Source of the DNA: Bog-950 sp046329495
GTDB lineage: Bacteria > Bacteroidota > Bacteroidia > Chitinophagales > LD1
Length of the DNA: 64,000 nucleotides
NCBI GenBank assembly: GCA_046329495.1
Contig: JAXLUO010000001.1
Location: 248,001 to 312,000, forward strand
Reading direction: 5' to 3'
Below, in pieces: positions 8,408 to 16,956 of the stretch (its first letter is position 1; each line of letters begins with the position of its first letter). Made by a program: the position numbers and the translations under genes. A model generated the notes under the pieces. The model had not been told where the DNA came from. It saw nothing but the letters and a program-made list of their open reading frames with translations, and did not search any database.

Positions 8408-10282
8408 TTACCTGCCCATGTGTACCAGAAGAACCGATACATCGGCCGGCGAAACACCGCTGATGCGGCTGGCCTGCCCAAGGGAAGTAGGTTTTATTTT
8501 AGATAGTTTGATACGCGCTTCCATTGATAGCGAGGTTAGCTTGTGGTAATCGAACTCAGCATCCAGCCGGATATCCTCCAGACGGTTCATCTTCTTTACC
8601 AACTCCACCTCTTTTTCTATATAGCTTTCGTATTTCAATTCTATTTCTGCGCTCTCAATACTCTCCTGATCGTAGCTTTGCAGGAAAGTATCCAGCTCTT
8701 TCAAACTCTTGCGCAACAGGTTTACATCTACCTGCGGGCGGCTCACGATCCTATCCAGCTTGGTTTTCTGTGCCAAGCCGGCAGTTCCTGCACCTTCCAG
8801 AGCGCTGTTCAGGTCACCCGGTTCAGCACTATACTGGGTAAAGAACTCGCGGATAGCTGCTATGGCCGCCTTCTTTTCCTGCATACGGACATAACGCTGC
8901 TCGTCTGCCAGGCCTAATTTATAGCCCAATTCGGTTAAACGGAGGTCAGCGTTATCCTGGCGAAGCAGGATTCTATACTCTGCTCTGCTGGTAAACATCC
9001 GGTAAGGTTCTTCAGTTCCCTTAGTTATCAGGTCATCAATCAGCACACCGGTGTAGGCTTCGGAGCGCTTCAGGATGAAAGGCGCCTCTTCCCTGGCTAC
9101 TAAATGGGCATTGATACCGGCGATTAAACCCTGACAGGCCGCCTCTTCATACCCGGTAGTTCCATTAATCTGCCCTGCAAAGAACAATCCTTTTACCAGG
9201 TGAGTCTCCAACGTATGGCTCAACTGGGTAGGCGGAAAGTAATCATATTCGATGGCATACCCCGGACGGAACATCTTCATGTTCTCAAAACCCACCACTT
9301 CCTTAAGTGCTTTATACTGCACATCCTCAGGTAGGGAGGTCGAAAACCCGTTCACGTAGATCTCCACCGTGTTCCAACCTTCGGGTTCAACAAACAATTG
9401 GTGACGGTCCTTATCGGCAAATCGGTCGATTTTATCCTCCACCGAGGGACAATAACGAGGCCCCAGTCCTTTTATTCTGCCAGAGAACATAGGGGACTTA
9501 TCGAACCCGGTGCGCAGAATGTCGTGCACTTTTTGGCTGGTATAGGTAACGTGACAGGGTAATTGTTTCTTTCCACCGGTAAAAGGATGCTGGTTGTTCT
9601 TGTAGCTAAAGCCCGTAACCGCCTCATCGCCGTCCTGTATTTCCATTCGGGTATAGTCCAAACTGCGTCCGTCTATCCTTGGTGGGGTTCCGGTTTTCAT
9701 TCTGCCAGCCTCAAAACCCAGCTCTATCAACTGCTCGGTAATACCATGGGCGGCCTTCTCACCGGCGCGTCCCCCACCAAAATGCTTCTCACCTATATGG
9801 ATCAAACCATTCAGGAAGGTTCCATTGGTAAGCACTACGGCTTTGGCCGGTATTTCGAGGCCCATACCGGTGCGGATTCCGATAACCCGGCCATCCTTTA
9901 CCAATAGGCCACCTACCATGTCCTGCCAGAAATCTACGTTCGGCGTCTTTTCAAGCATCTCCCGCCACTCGGCAGCAAACAGCATACGATCGTTTTGGGT
10001 GCGTGGACTCCACATAGCTGGCCCCTTGCTGCGGTTCAGCATGCGGAATTGCACCATGCTTTTATCACTTACTATACCCGAGTAACCTCCCAAGGCATCA
10101 ATTTCCCGAACAATTTGGCCTTTGGCAATACCACCCATGGCGGGGTTGCAGCTCATTTGGGCAATGGTTTGCATGTTCATGGTAACCAACAACACGCTGC
10201 TGCCCATATTGGCAGCCGCCGCTGCGGCCTCACACCCGGCATGACCGGCACCCACTACTATAACATCATATTCTTTAAACAT
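8408..10282 (-). CDS. mnmG: tRNA uridine-5-carboxymethylaminomethyl modification enzyme MnmG
   Basis: This is the FAD-dependent enzyme (formerly GidA) that, with the GTPase MnmE, installs carboxymethylaminomethyl groups at wobble U34 of several tRNAs. The N-terminus carries the dinucleotide-binding GAGHAGCEAA (residues 11-20), followed by the family signatures MSCNPAMGGIAKGQ and, further on, KTGTPPRI and FAGQINGTTGYEEAA. The length of 624 residues is normal and the C-terminal MnmE-binding helical domain is complete (ending LVHMGR). A TACCTTTG promoter-like box ends only 7 nt before the ATG. In many bacteria gidA/mnmG lies next to the replication origin; here it is flanked upstream by five parS-like palindromes. 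Confidence 0.97.
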   Translation of the reverse strand: MFKEYDVIVVGAGHAGCEAAAAAANMGSSVLLVTMNMQTIAQMSCNPAMGGIAKGQIVREIDALGGYSGIVSDKSMVQFRMLNRSKGPAMWSPRTQNDRMLFAAEWREMLEKTPNVDFWQDMVGGLLVKDGRVIGIRTGMGLEIPAKAVVLTNGTFLNGLIHIGEKHFGGGRAGEKAAHGITEQLIELGFEAGRMKTGTPPRIDGRSLDYTRMEIQDGDEAVTGFSYKNNQHPFTGGKKQLPCHVTYTSQKVHDILRTGFDKSPMFSGRIKGLGPRYCPSVEDKIDRFADKDRHQLFVEPEGWNTVEIYVNGFSTSLPEDVQYKALKEVVGFENMKMFRPGYAIEYDYFPPTQLSHTLETHLVKGLFFAGQINGTTGYEEAACQGLIAGINAHLVAREEAPFILKRSEAYTGVLIDDLITKGTEEPYRMFTSRAEYRILLRQDNADLRLTELGYKLGLADEQRYVRMQEKKAAIAAIREFFTQYSAEPGDLNSALEGAGTAGLAQKTKLDRIVSRPQVDVNLLRKSLKELDTFLQSYDQESIESAEIELKYESYIEKEVELVKKMNRLEDIRLDAEFDYHKLTSLSMEARIKLSKIKPTSLGQASRISGVSPADVSVLLVHMGR

Positions 10283-10289
10283 CAGCGTG

Positions 10290-10297
10290 CAAAGGTA
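10290..10297 (-). promoter_or_regulatory. -7 box (TACCTTTG) of the mnmG promoter
   Basis: On the minus strand the sequence TACCTTTG matches the Bacteroidetes -7 consensus TAnnTTTG exactly and ends 7 nt before the mnmG ATG. A convincing -33 TTTG was not found at the usual spacing. If used, the transcript would have almost no leader. Confidence 0.45.
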
Positions 10298-10337
10298 ACT
10301 AAGTATAATTTACGAATCAGTACGTTCACATTTAGCC

Positions 10338-10611
10338 GTTCCACGTGGAACTTTCCCAGGAGATTCGAATCCCCTATCTCCATTTTGTTCCACATGGAAC
10401 ATTTCAAAGCCTGATTGATGCCTAACCAACTATCTGAACCCCTTCCCCCTAATGTTCCACATTGGAACATTTTCATTCCTTAAAGAAGCTCTTGACCACT
10501 CAACCACCGGCTTTGTTCCACATGGAACAATTTTAATAGGAGGGGAATAGGGGCAAAATCATTTCCCGTTTCTTATCCCTTCTAATCTCCCAACTTGTTC
10601 CACATGGAACA
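10338..10611. other. array of five parS-like palindromes
   Basis: Five copies of a 14-17 bp palindrome fill the mnmG-ybeY spacer. The first is the perfect palindrome GTTCCACGTGGAAC (10338-10351). Three are TGTTCCACATGGAACA (10386-10401, 10514-10529, 10596-10611) and one has an extra T, TGTTCCACATTGGAACA (10453-10469). The perfect copy equals the core of parS sites bound by ParB/Spo0J in pseudomonads and is close to the B. subtilis consensus. The CACATG variants carry one change in the centre. Start-to-start spacing is irregular (48, 67, 61, 82 bp). No parA or parB is in the window. Chromosome-partition binding sites are the best explanation; a transcription-factor operator array is the alternative. 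Confidence 0.6.
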
Positions 10612-11049
10612 TTATCTCTTCCCGGTGAAGACCTTAAAGCCCTTCAACCACCTATCTTCCATCTTCCGCATCTCCGCTTCCTGGGCTTTAGTCTTGTCCC
10701 TATATCCTATTAGATGCAATACCCCGTGAAATAACACGCGGTGCAACTCCTCGGTAAAAGGCACGCCCAGCGTATTAGCATTATCCCTTACACGGTCGAT
10801 GCTGATATAAATTTCACCTTCTATCACCTCCTTGCTTTCGCTCAATGGAAACGTGATGATATCCGTATAGTAATCGTGTTGCAGGAAGCGCTTATTAATG
10901 TCCAAAAGGTACTTATCGGAGCAAAACACGTACGTAAGTACGATATCTTTTTTTGTCTCCTTTTTCACCTTAGTACTCACGTACGTTTTCAGAGCAGTTT
11001 TACCCCTCAAAACATAGGTACTATCGGCATTGAAAAATTGTATCTGCAT
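10612..11049 (-). CDS. ybeY: endoribonuclease YbeY (16S rRNA maturation)
   Basis: YbeY is a zinc-dependent RNase involved in 16S rRNA 3'-end maturation and ribosome quality control. The 145-residue protein has the core HGVLHLIGY with H108 and H112. The position of the third ligand, usually His in GYDH, is here in GYRDKT, so Asp118 replaces it; as I recall, Bacteroidota homologues often show GYKDK or similar. The N-terminal part is normal (DIVLTYVFCSDKYLLDINKRFL, DIITFPLS). The gene starts 9 bp after the thrC stop and is probably the last gene of the threonine operon. Its stop codon directly abuts one of the parS-like palindromes. Confidence 0.9.
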   Translation of the reverse strand: MQIQFFNADSTYVLRGKTALKTYVSTKVKKETKKDIVLTYVFCSDKYLLDINKRFLQHDYYTDIITFPLSESKEVIEGEIYISIDRVRDNANTLGVPFTEELHRVLFHGVLHLIGYRDKTKAQEAEMRKMEDRWLKGFKVFTGKR

Positions 11050-11058
11050 GTGTTAGTA

Positions 11059-12351
11059 CTAGCCCTTTTTCAGGTACAATTTAAAGCTTTCATAATCGGG
11101 TTCCATCGCCACACTTTGCTTGGTACGTTTTAGCAGCGCCTCCATCTCTTCCGGCAGTTCCGGTTCCACCCCGGTAGCATCCTTTACCACCCCGTTAAAC
11201 TTTACCGGGTGGGCAGTTTCAAGGAACAAGCCCTTGCCCCCAGCATCCCCCAGATACTGTTCCAGTGCCCCATAACCCACAGCACCATGCGGGTCCAACA
11301 GATAACCATCCTGCTCATACACCCGCTTCATCACCTCTTTGGTCTCCGCATCGCTAAGCGAATAGCTGCTAATAGCTTTCCGAATAGCCTCAAAGTCTCC
11401 ACCAAACATTTCCAGTATGCGAACAAAGTTACTGGGTAGGCCCACATCCATGGCGTTGGAAATAGTAGCCTGCGCCTTACGAGCCTCAAACTTTCCAGTT
11501 TGCAGGTAGCGGGTGAATACATCGTTGCTGTTACAGGCAGCTACAAAATGTTTAACCGGTAAACCTGATTTCATGGCCAACAATCCGGCCGCAATATTTC
11601 CGAAATTGCCGGAGGGCACGCTGATAACCGGCGGTTCGCTTTCCTCCCATTGCTGCCAGGCCATAAAGTAATATACCTGCTGGGGCAGCCAACGCGCCGC
11701 GTTGATGGAGTTAGCTGAGGTAAGAAATAATTCCTTCCGTATCTCCTCATCACTAAAGGCCTGCTTTACCAGGCGCTGACAATCATCAAAGGTACCCATC
11801 ACTTCAAGCGCCTTGATGTTTTGTCCGTTGGTAGTTAGCTGTAATTCCTGCACGGCACTTACCTTACCACTGGGGTAAAGGATGATTACCTCCACACCAT
11901 CTACACCCAAAAATCCATTGGCTACTGCACTGCCCGTATCACCACTGGTTGCCACCAGCACTGTAATTTTCTGATCGCTACCTTTTGCAAACTCACCAAG
12001 ACACCGGCTCATGAACCGCGCACCCACATCCTTAAACGCCAGCGTTGCCCCGTGGAACAACTCCAACACAGAGATGCATTCATTTACTTCCAACAAGGGA
12101 ATAGGAAAATTGAGCATGTGCGCGCAGATATCATACAACGCTTCTTCGCTGATGGTTTCACCAACATACGGTTTCAATACTTCAACCCCAAGCTCTGGGG
12201 CTTTCAATTTCTTCAAGCGCTTTAATGCTGCTGCATCAAACTCCGGAATACGCTCCGGAAAATACAAGCCCCCATCCGGCGCCTGACCGCGCACTGTTGC
12301 TTCCCTAAAATCCACCAGCGGCGACTGCCTACTTGTGCTATAAAATAACAT
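11059..12351 (-). CDS. thrC: threonine synthase
   Basis: Threonine synthase is a PLP enzyme that converts O-phosphohomoserine to threonine, the last step of the pathway. The N-terminus (FYSTSRQSPLVDFREA, QAPDGGLYFPE) is typical, the PLP-binding lysine is K107 in FHGATLAFKDVGARF, and SGDTGSAVANGFLG binds the cofactor phosphate. The length of 430 residues is normal for the bacterial type. The order in the direction of transcription is thrA, thrB, thrC, ybeY. The 169-bp gap before this gene contains two perfect inverted repeats, so its expression may be set separately from thrB. Confidence 0.96.
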   Translation of the reverse strand: MLFYSTSRQSPLVDFREATVRGQAPDGGLYFPERIPEFDAAALKRLKKLKAPELGVEVLKPYVGETISEEALYDICAHMLNFPIPLLEVNECISVLELFHGATLAFKDVGARFMSRCLGEFAKGSDQKITVLVATSGDTGSAVANGFLGVDGVEVIILYPSGKVSAVQELQLTTNGQNIKALEVMGTFDDCQRLVKQAFSDEEIRKELFLTSANSINAARWLPQQVYYFMAWQQWEESEPPVISVPSGNFGNIAAGLLAMKSGLPVKHFVAACNSNDVFTRYLQTGKFEARKAQATISNAMDVGLPSNFVRILEMFGGDFEAIRKAISSYSLSDAETKEVMKRVYEQDGYLLDPHGAVGYGALEQYLGDAGGKGLFLETAHPVKFNGVVKDATGVEPELPEEMEALLKRTKQSVAMEPDYESFKLYLKKG

Positions 12352-12410
12352 GCTCTCTTTTTTAAATCTTACACATTAATACTACCCTTTATTAAATCAC
12401 TACACCAACT

Positions 12411-12429
12411 GTCCCCCTTGCAGGGGGAC
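12411..12429. repeat. perfect inverted repeat between thrB and thrC
   Basis: GTCCCCC (12411-12417) and GGGGGAC (12423-12429) pair perfectly around a 5-nt loop (TTGCA). The hairpin is very stable but has no adjoining T-run in the direction of thr transcription, so it is not a typical terminator. It could be an RNA-processing or stability element, or a dispersed repeat. Confidence 0.65.
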
Positions 12430-12431
12430 GA

Positions 12432-12475
12432 GAAAAAGCAAGATTAGCATAGCACATGTATAGCCTTGCTTTTTC
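12432..12475. repeat. second inverted repeat in the thrB-thrC gap
   Basis: GAAAAAGCAAG (12432-12442) and CTTGCTTTTTC (12465-12475) are perfect 11-bp arms around a 22-nt loop containing GCATAGCACATGTATAG. Each arm brings a run of A or T, so the hairpin has an oligo-T edge on both strands and could act as a leaky intra-operon terminator or attenuator upstream of thrC. Confidence 0.6.
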
Positions 12476-12520
12476 GGAGGGGATGCACACATGCTCACAA
12501 AGGGTCGTGCTTTACCATCA

Positions 12521-13438
12521 CTACTCCACCCAGGCACCCCGTTCACTCACCTTCGTTACATACACAAAAAACTCCACTCCTATTTTCTCATACACCTGCC
12601 TCATGGCTTGTTCCACGTGGTGGGCTGTTGCATTATCTTTGCTAAACATAAACACACTGGGCCCTGAACCAGAGATACCACCACCCAATGCACCGGCATC
12701 CATGCATGTTTTCTTCATTTCAGCAAAACCGGGTATCAGCATACTGCGAACGGGTTCAATCAACACATCCTGCAGCGAACGGCGGATCAATTCATAATCG
12801 CTCTTCATAAAGCCGGCCACCAAACCGGCCACATTGCCCCACTGCACAATGGCGTCTTTCAACAAAATCTGCTTCTTCAAAATCTGTCGCGCATCGCTGG
12901 TCTTCACTTCTATCTGCGGATGTATCACCGTAACATACAAAGGCGGCGATTGCAGCGGAACAATATCTAAAGGCGCGTTGCTGCGTATCAGCGTAACTCC
13001 CCCGTAAATACAGGGCGCGATGTTATCGGCATGTCTGGCACCGCTGGCCACCTCTTCGCCATACGTAGCGAAGTGCACCAATTGTTCATTATGGAACAAA
13101 TTGCCAAGCAAAGCGTTTGCACCTACAACAGCACCCGCCGCGCTGGCCGCACTGCTACCAATGCCACTGCCGGGTTTTATATGCTTGGTGCTTTCAATTT
13201 CAAAACCACCTTCTATTCCTGCTTCGCGCATCATGGCAAACAATGCACCACCAAAAACATTTTTACCAGGTTCCGTCGGTAAATTAAAATCATCGCAATT
13301 TACAATGCGCACTTCCCGCTCTGCAATGCGACGCATTACCAACTTATCCGCAGGCTGTTGCAGGGCCATGCCCAGCACATCAAACCCGCAAACAATATTG
13401 GCAACCGTAGCAGGCGCATAAACCGTAACTTCCTTCAT
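12521..13438 (-). CDS. thrB: homoserine kinase
   Basis: This GHMP-family kinase phosphorylates homoserine to O-phosphohomoserine with ATP. The N-terminus VYAPATVANIVCGFDVLG is characteristic of ThrB, the ATP-binding loop is PGSGIGSSAASAAG at residues 90-103, and the C-terminal GHMP motif GGGISGSGPSVFM is present. The length of 305 residues is normal. It follows thrA by 87 bp on the same strand, and the three thr genes together cover the route from aspartate phosphorylation to threonine except for aspartate-semialdehyde dehydrogenase, which is not in the window. Confidence 0.96.
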   Translation of the reverse strand: MKEVTVYAPATVANIVCGFDVLGMALQQPADKLVMRRIAEREVRIVNCDDFNLPTEPGKNVFGGALFAMMREAGIEGGFEIESTKHIKPGSGIGSSAASAAGAVVGANALLGNLFHNEQLVHFATYGEEVASGARHADNIAPCIYGGVTLIRSNAPLDIVPLQSPPLYVTVIHPQIEVKTSDARQILKKQILLKDAIVQWGNVAGLVAGFMKSDYELIRRSLQDVLIEPVRSMLIPGFAEMKKTCMDAGALGGGISGSGPSVFMFSKDNATAHHVEQAMRQVYEKIGVEFFVYVTKVSERGAWVE

Positions 13439-13525
13439 AATTATCTTCTTCCCATTTTTTATTCAAGCCTTTGCGTAGACCCCTCCCTTTAGGGAACCGG
13501 TGGGTTGCGTAGCCAAGTTCAAACT

Positions 13526-15964
13526 CTAAACTGCTCTCAACACATCAGCAAACACACCACTCGCCGTAACCTCCGCTCCGGCACCTGCCCCCTTAATCAC
13601 CAATGGCTGTTGCGCATAGCGCCTGGTGCTAAACAACACCACGTTATCCTTTCCATACAAATGATAAAAGTCGTGTTCCGGGTTTATATGTTCCAGTCCT
13701 ACGCTGGCCTTGCCATTTTCCAAACGTGCCACAAACTTTAGCTTACAGCCATTTTTAAACGCTTCGTTATACAGCCTTTTAAAATGTTCCTCGTGTAACA
13801 ATAGCTGCTGATAGAAATCGGCCACGGAACCCTGCATACAGCTCTCCGGCAGAAATACGCGATTGCCTACTTCTTCCATCTCCAGTTTATAACCGGCTTC
13901 GCGGGCCAGTATCAGTATCTTACGCATCACATCGGTACCACCCAGATCCAACCGTGGATCAGGTTCCGTATATCCCTCATTCTGAGCCTGTTGCACAACT
14001 TCCGCAAAGGGGCGGCTGCCGTCGTAATTATTGAATACAAAGTTCAAGGTACCACTCAACACAGCCTCTATCCGCTGTACTTCATCACCACTGCGCATCA
14101 GGTCGTTCAGGGTACCAATAACCGGCAAACCCGCGCCTACATTGGTTTCGAAAAGAAACTTCGTATTATATTCTTTTGCTAACTGTTTTAGGTGTGCATA
14201 TTTTTTGTAATGTGATGATGCGGCTATTTTATTGCAGGCCACCACCGATACACTGCGCAGCAGCAACTGTTCATACACCTCTGCCACCCGGGCACTACCC
14301 GTAATATCTACAAATACACTATTGCGCAGGTTCTTATCTACAATGTAGTTGGCCAACTCCTCAATGCTTAATTCGGCCGATTGTTTCAGCTTCTCTTTCC
14401 AGGTATGCAGGTCTATTCCTTCTTCCTCAATACAAACCTGTTTACTGTTAGCAATGGCCACTACGCGCAGTTGCAAACGCATATGTTCTGCCAGGTATTG
14501 CTGTTGTTGTTTTAACTGCTCGAACAACCGACTACCCACATTACCGGCACCGGCTATAAACAGGTTAATCTGCTTAAATACAGTTTCAAAAAATTCTTCG
14601 TGCAATACGTTGATGGCCTTCTTCACATCGCTGCTGCGGATAACGGCCGAAATATTTTTCTCGCTGCTGCCCTGTGCAATGGCGCGGATGTTTACCCCGT
14701 TACGGCCCAGCGCCCAAAACATGCGTCCGCTTATACCGGGGTGGTTTTTCATACTATCCCCTACCAGCGCTACAATGGCCAAACCATCTTCAACGCTCAG
14801 CGGATTAAGCTTACCTAAGTTTATCTCGTAGCTAAACTCACCATCCACTGCAGCCTTGGCCCGCTGGGCATTGGCCTCATCTACCGAAACACAAATGCTG
14901 TGCTCCGACGAGCTTTGCGTAATCAACACCACGTTGATCTTCTCGCGGCTAAGCGCTTCAAACAATCGCTTACTGAAACCCGGTATACCCACCATGCCGC
15001 TGCCTTCCAGCAACAGCAGCGCCATTTTGCCCATACTGCTTAAGCCGGTCACAATTTCCTTTTGTCCTTCTACCCTGCTTTCTACCAGCGTGCCTGCATC
15101 CAGCGGAGCAAATGTGTTTTTAATCCAAAGCGGAATACCCTTGCTCATTACCGGTTGTATGGTGGGCGGATAAATAACCTTAGCCCCAAAGTGCGAAAGT
15201 TCCATGGCCTCCATGTAACTGATGTGCGGCACCACCCGGGCATTAGGCACCAGGCGCGGGTCAGCCGTCATCATGCCGCTTACGTCGGTCCATATTTCCA
15301 GCGCGCTTGCATCCACTGCAGCAGCTAAGATGGCTGCGGTATAATCGCTGCCACCCCGGCCAAGTGTTGTAGTTACGCCGTGCTCATCGCAACCGATAAA
15401 GCCGGGAAACAAAAACAGATTGCCACCACTATCCTGCACAAAGGCACCAATAAACTGATTGGTATCTTCAAAGTTAACGGCTGCATACGTGTAATTGCTA
15501 TCGGTGCGGATCAACCTGCGGCAATCGCCCCAGGTATGGGTTAAACCGCTCTGCTTAAATTTGTGCGAAACAATGCGGCTGCTCATCAGCTCGCCATAGC
15601 TCACCACCTTATCCAGCGTGCGATTGCTAAGTTCGCCCAACATAAACACGCCATCGCAAACGGCCTCCAGTTCATTGCACAAGGTCTTAACCTCACTCAA
15701 CACAGCACTTTGCTGTGCCACGGGTATCAACTCCTTTACACAAGTCAGGTGACGTTCCTCTACAGCCGCTAACACCTGTTTGTAGGTTTCATTACCGGCT
15801 GCGGCCAATCTGCCGGCCTCAATCAATTTATCGGTAGTACCGCCAAGGGCGCTCACCACCACCATCACCGAACCTTTTTTTAAAGCCGCCCCGGTTATAG
15901 CCACCACCCTCTCAATATTAGCTGCCGAACCCACGGAAGTTCCGCCAAACTTTAATACCTGCAT
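13526..15964 (-). CDS. thrA: bifunctional aspartokinase / homoserine dehydrogenase
   Basis: This fused enzyme catalyses the first and third steps of threonine synthesis. I start at the ATG at 15962-15964 (812 residues); a GTG three codons upstream is possible. Domain order: aspartokinase (~1-300, beginning VLKFGGTSVGSAANIERV and including TLGRGGSDYTAAILA), two ACT-type regulatory repeats (~310-460, with MALLLLEGSGMVGIPG and ALVGDSMKNHPG) that usually bind threonine for feedback control, and homoserine dehydrogenase (~465-812) with the NAD(P)-binding INLFIAGAGNVGSRL and the catalytic VLSGTLNFVFNNYD...GYTEPDPRLDLGGTD. It is the first gene of the thrABC operon. I looked for a threonine-rich leader peptide in 15965-16129 and did not see one. 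Confidence 0.97.
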   Translation of the reverse strand: MQVLKFGGTSVGSAANIERVVAITGAALKKGSVMVVVSALGGTTDKLIEAGRLAAAGNETYKQVLAAVEERHLTCVKELIPVAQQSAVLSEVKTLCNELEAVCDGVFMLGELSNRTLDKVVSYGELMSSRIVSHKFKQSGLTHTWGDCRRLIRTDSNYTYAAVNFEDTNQFIGAFVQDSGGNLFLFPGFIGCDEHGVTTTLGRGGSDYTAAILAAAVDASALEIWTDVSGMMTADPRLVPNARVVPHISYMEAMELSHFGAKVIYPPTIQPVMSKGIPLWIKNTFAPLDAGTLVESRVEGQKEIVTGLSSMGKMALLLLEGSGMVGIPGFSKRLFEALSREKINVVLITQSSSEHSICVSVDEANAQRAKAAVDGEFSYEINLGKLNPLSVEDGLAIVALVGDSMKNHPGISGRMFWALGRNGVNIRAIAQGSSEKNISAVIRSSDVKKAINVLHEEFFETVFKQINLFIAGAGNVGSRLFEQLKQQQQYLAEHMRLQLRVVAIANSKQVCIEEEGIDLHTWKEKLKQSAELSIEELANYIVDKNLRNSVFVDITGSARVAEVYEQLLLRSVSVVACNKIAASSHYKKYAHLKQLAKEYNTKFLFETNVGAGLPVIGTLNDLMRSGDEVQRIEAVLSGTLNFVFNNYDGSRPFAEVVQQAQNEGYTEPDPRLDLGGTDVMRKILILAREAGYKLEMEEVGNRVFLPESCMQGSVADFYQQLLLHEEHFKRLYNEAFKNGCKLKFVARLENGKASVGLEHINPEHDFYHLYGKDNVVLFSTRRYAQQPLVIKGAGAGAEVTASGVFADVLRAV

Positions 15965-16046
15965 AGTCTTCACCTATTAAAGCCGAATAATACAGCATAA
16001 AACAGGGCTAAACCACCCCTTTTTACACGTGGATAAACGGGGTGTG

Positions 16047-16054
16047 TAGTTTTG
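16047..16054 (+). promoter_or_regulatory. possible -7 box for the HNH gene
   Basis: TAGTTTTG matches TAnnTTTG exactly on the plus strand, 75 nt before the HNH endonuclease ATG. The -33 region is poor (only a T-run near 16018-16024), so the call is weak. Confidence 0.3.
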
Positions 16055-16129
16055 TGGGGGGGTAAATATTTCTACAACTCCACTATATTGTGATTAACTC
16101 AAATACCTAAACACTAACTACCAAAAGCC

Positions 16130-16903
16130 ATGGCAAGAAATGACTGGAATCGTGAGCAGCTGATCCTTGCTATAAACCTATACTGGAAAATTCCTTTTGG
16201 GCAAATGCATAGCCGTAACAAACATGTACAACATCTTGCAACACTTATAGGCCGCACACCAGGAGCAGTTGCTCGCAAACTTGGCAATTTTGCGAGTTTT
16301 GATCCCCAACACAAAAAACGAGATGTTCATGGCCTACCCAATGCTGGTCAATTAACTGAATCAATTTGGTATGAGTTCTACGACAACCTAAATACGCTTG
16401 CTTATGAAAGTGAAAAGCTATTGGCCTCAATTGAAAAGAAACCCATAGAATCACTTGTTCCATTAGAACCCGAAATTTGGCAGCTAAAAGAAGGCAAAGA
16501 AAAAGAGCGCCTTATCAAAGCCCGAGTTAATCAACGATTTTTTAGAGATATGATTCTCGCGTCGTATAATGAAGCCTGTTGTATAACAGGAATCAAACAA
16601 CGATCGTTACTTGTAGCAAGTCACATTTCTCCATGGTCGAAAGATGAACTTAACCGAATGAATCCGCAAAATGGCTTATGCCTAAATGCTCTCCACGATA
16701 AAGCCTTTGATAACTTCCTTATAACCGTTACACCCGATTACCACATCAAGGTTTCAAATAAGCTAAAGAAGCAGTCGAAAAGTTTAGGAATACAACAGTC
16801 ATTCATCCAATATGAAGGTCAGAAAATCATATTACCTAAACGTTACCTGCCAAGTCCTGAATTTCTTTCAGAACACAACAAAAAATTCAATGAACGCAAT
16901 TAA
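16130..16903 (+). CDS. HNH endonuclease (HNH_2 type)
   Basis: The 257-residue protein has two parts. Residues ~1-95 (REQLILAINLYWKIPFG, LIGRTPGAVARKLGNFAS) form the N-terminal domain typical of this stand-alone HNH group, probably DNA-binding. Residues ~145-200 contain the nuclease core: CCITGIKQRS, VASHISPWS with H165, and NPQNGLCLNALHDKAFD with N181 and H189, matching the HNH_2 (PF13391) pattern that binds one metal and nicks or cuts DNA. The gene lies in an AT-rich patch and is followed 35-55 bp later by a gene resembling HpaII-family restriction enzymes, suggesting a restriction or defence role. No methyltransferase is nearby. Confidence 0.85.
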   Translation: MARNDWNREQLILAINLYWKIPFGQMHSRNKHVQHLATLIGRTPGAVARKLGNFASFDPQHKKRDVHGLPNAGQLTESIWYEFYDNLNTLAYESEKLLASIEKKPIESLVPLEPEIWQLKEGKEKERLIKARVNQRFFRDMILASYNEACCITGIKQRSLLVASHISPWSKDELNRMNPQNGLCLNALHDKAFDNFLITVTPDYHIKVSNKLKKQSKSLGIQQSFIQYEGQKIILPKRYLPSPEFLSEHNKKFNERN

Positions 16904-16956
16904 TACTGTGACTTAAAAGCTAATTATATCAATACATATTGCATGTGCTTTGCAAC

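Noticed and set aside
10282..10476. 64-codon minus-strand frame upstream of mnmG
   Set aside because: It runs through the parS-like palindromes and the promoter region, and the encoded sequence has no domain character.
10386..10611. CRISPR-like array of short repeats
   Set aside because: The repeats are palindromes of 16-17 bp at irregular distances (67, 61, 82 bp) and no cas gene is near; parS-like sites fit better.
15965..16129. Threonine-rich leader peptide (thrL) before thrA
   Set aside because: No short frame with repeated Thr/Ile codons and no terminator hairpin was found.
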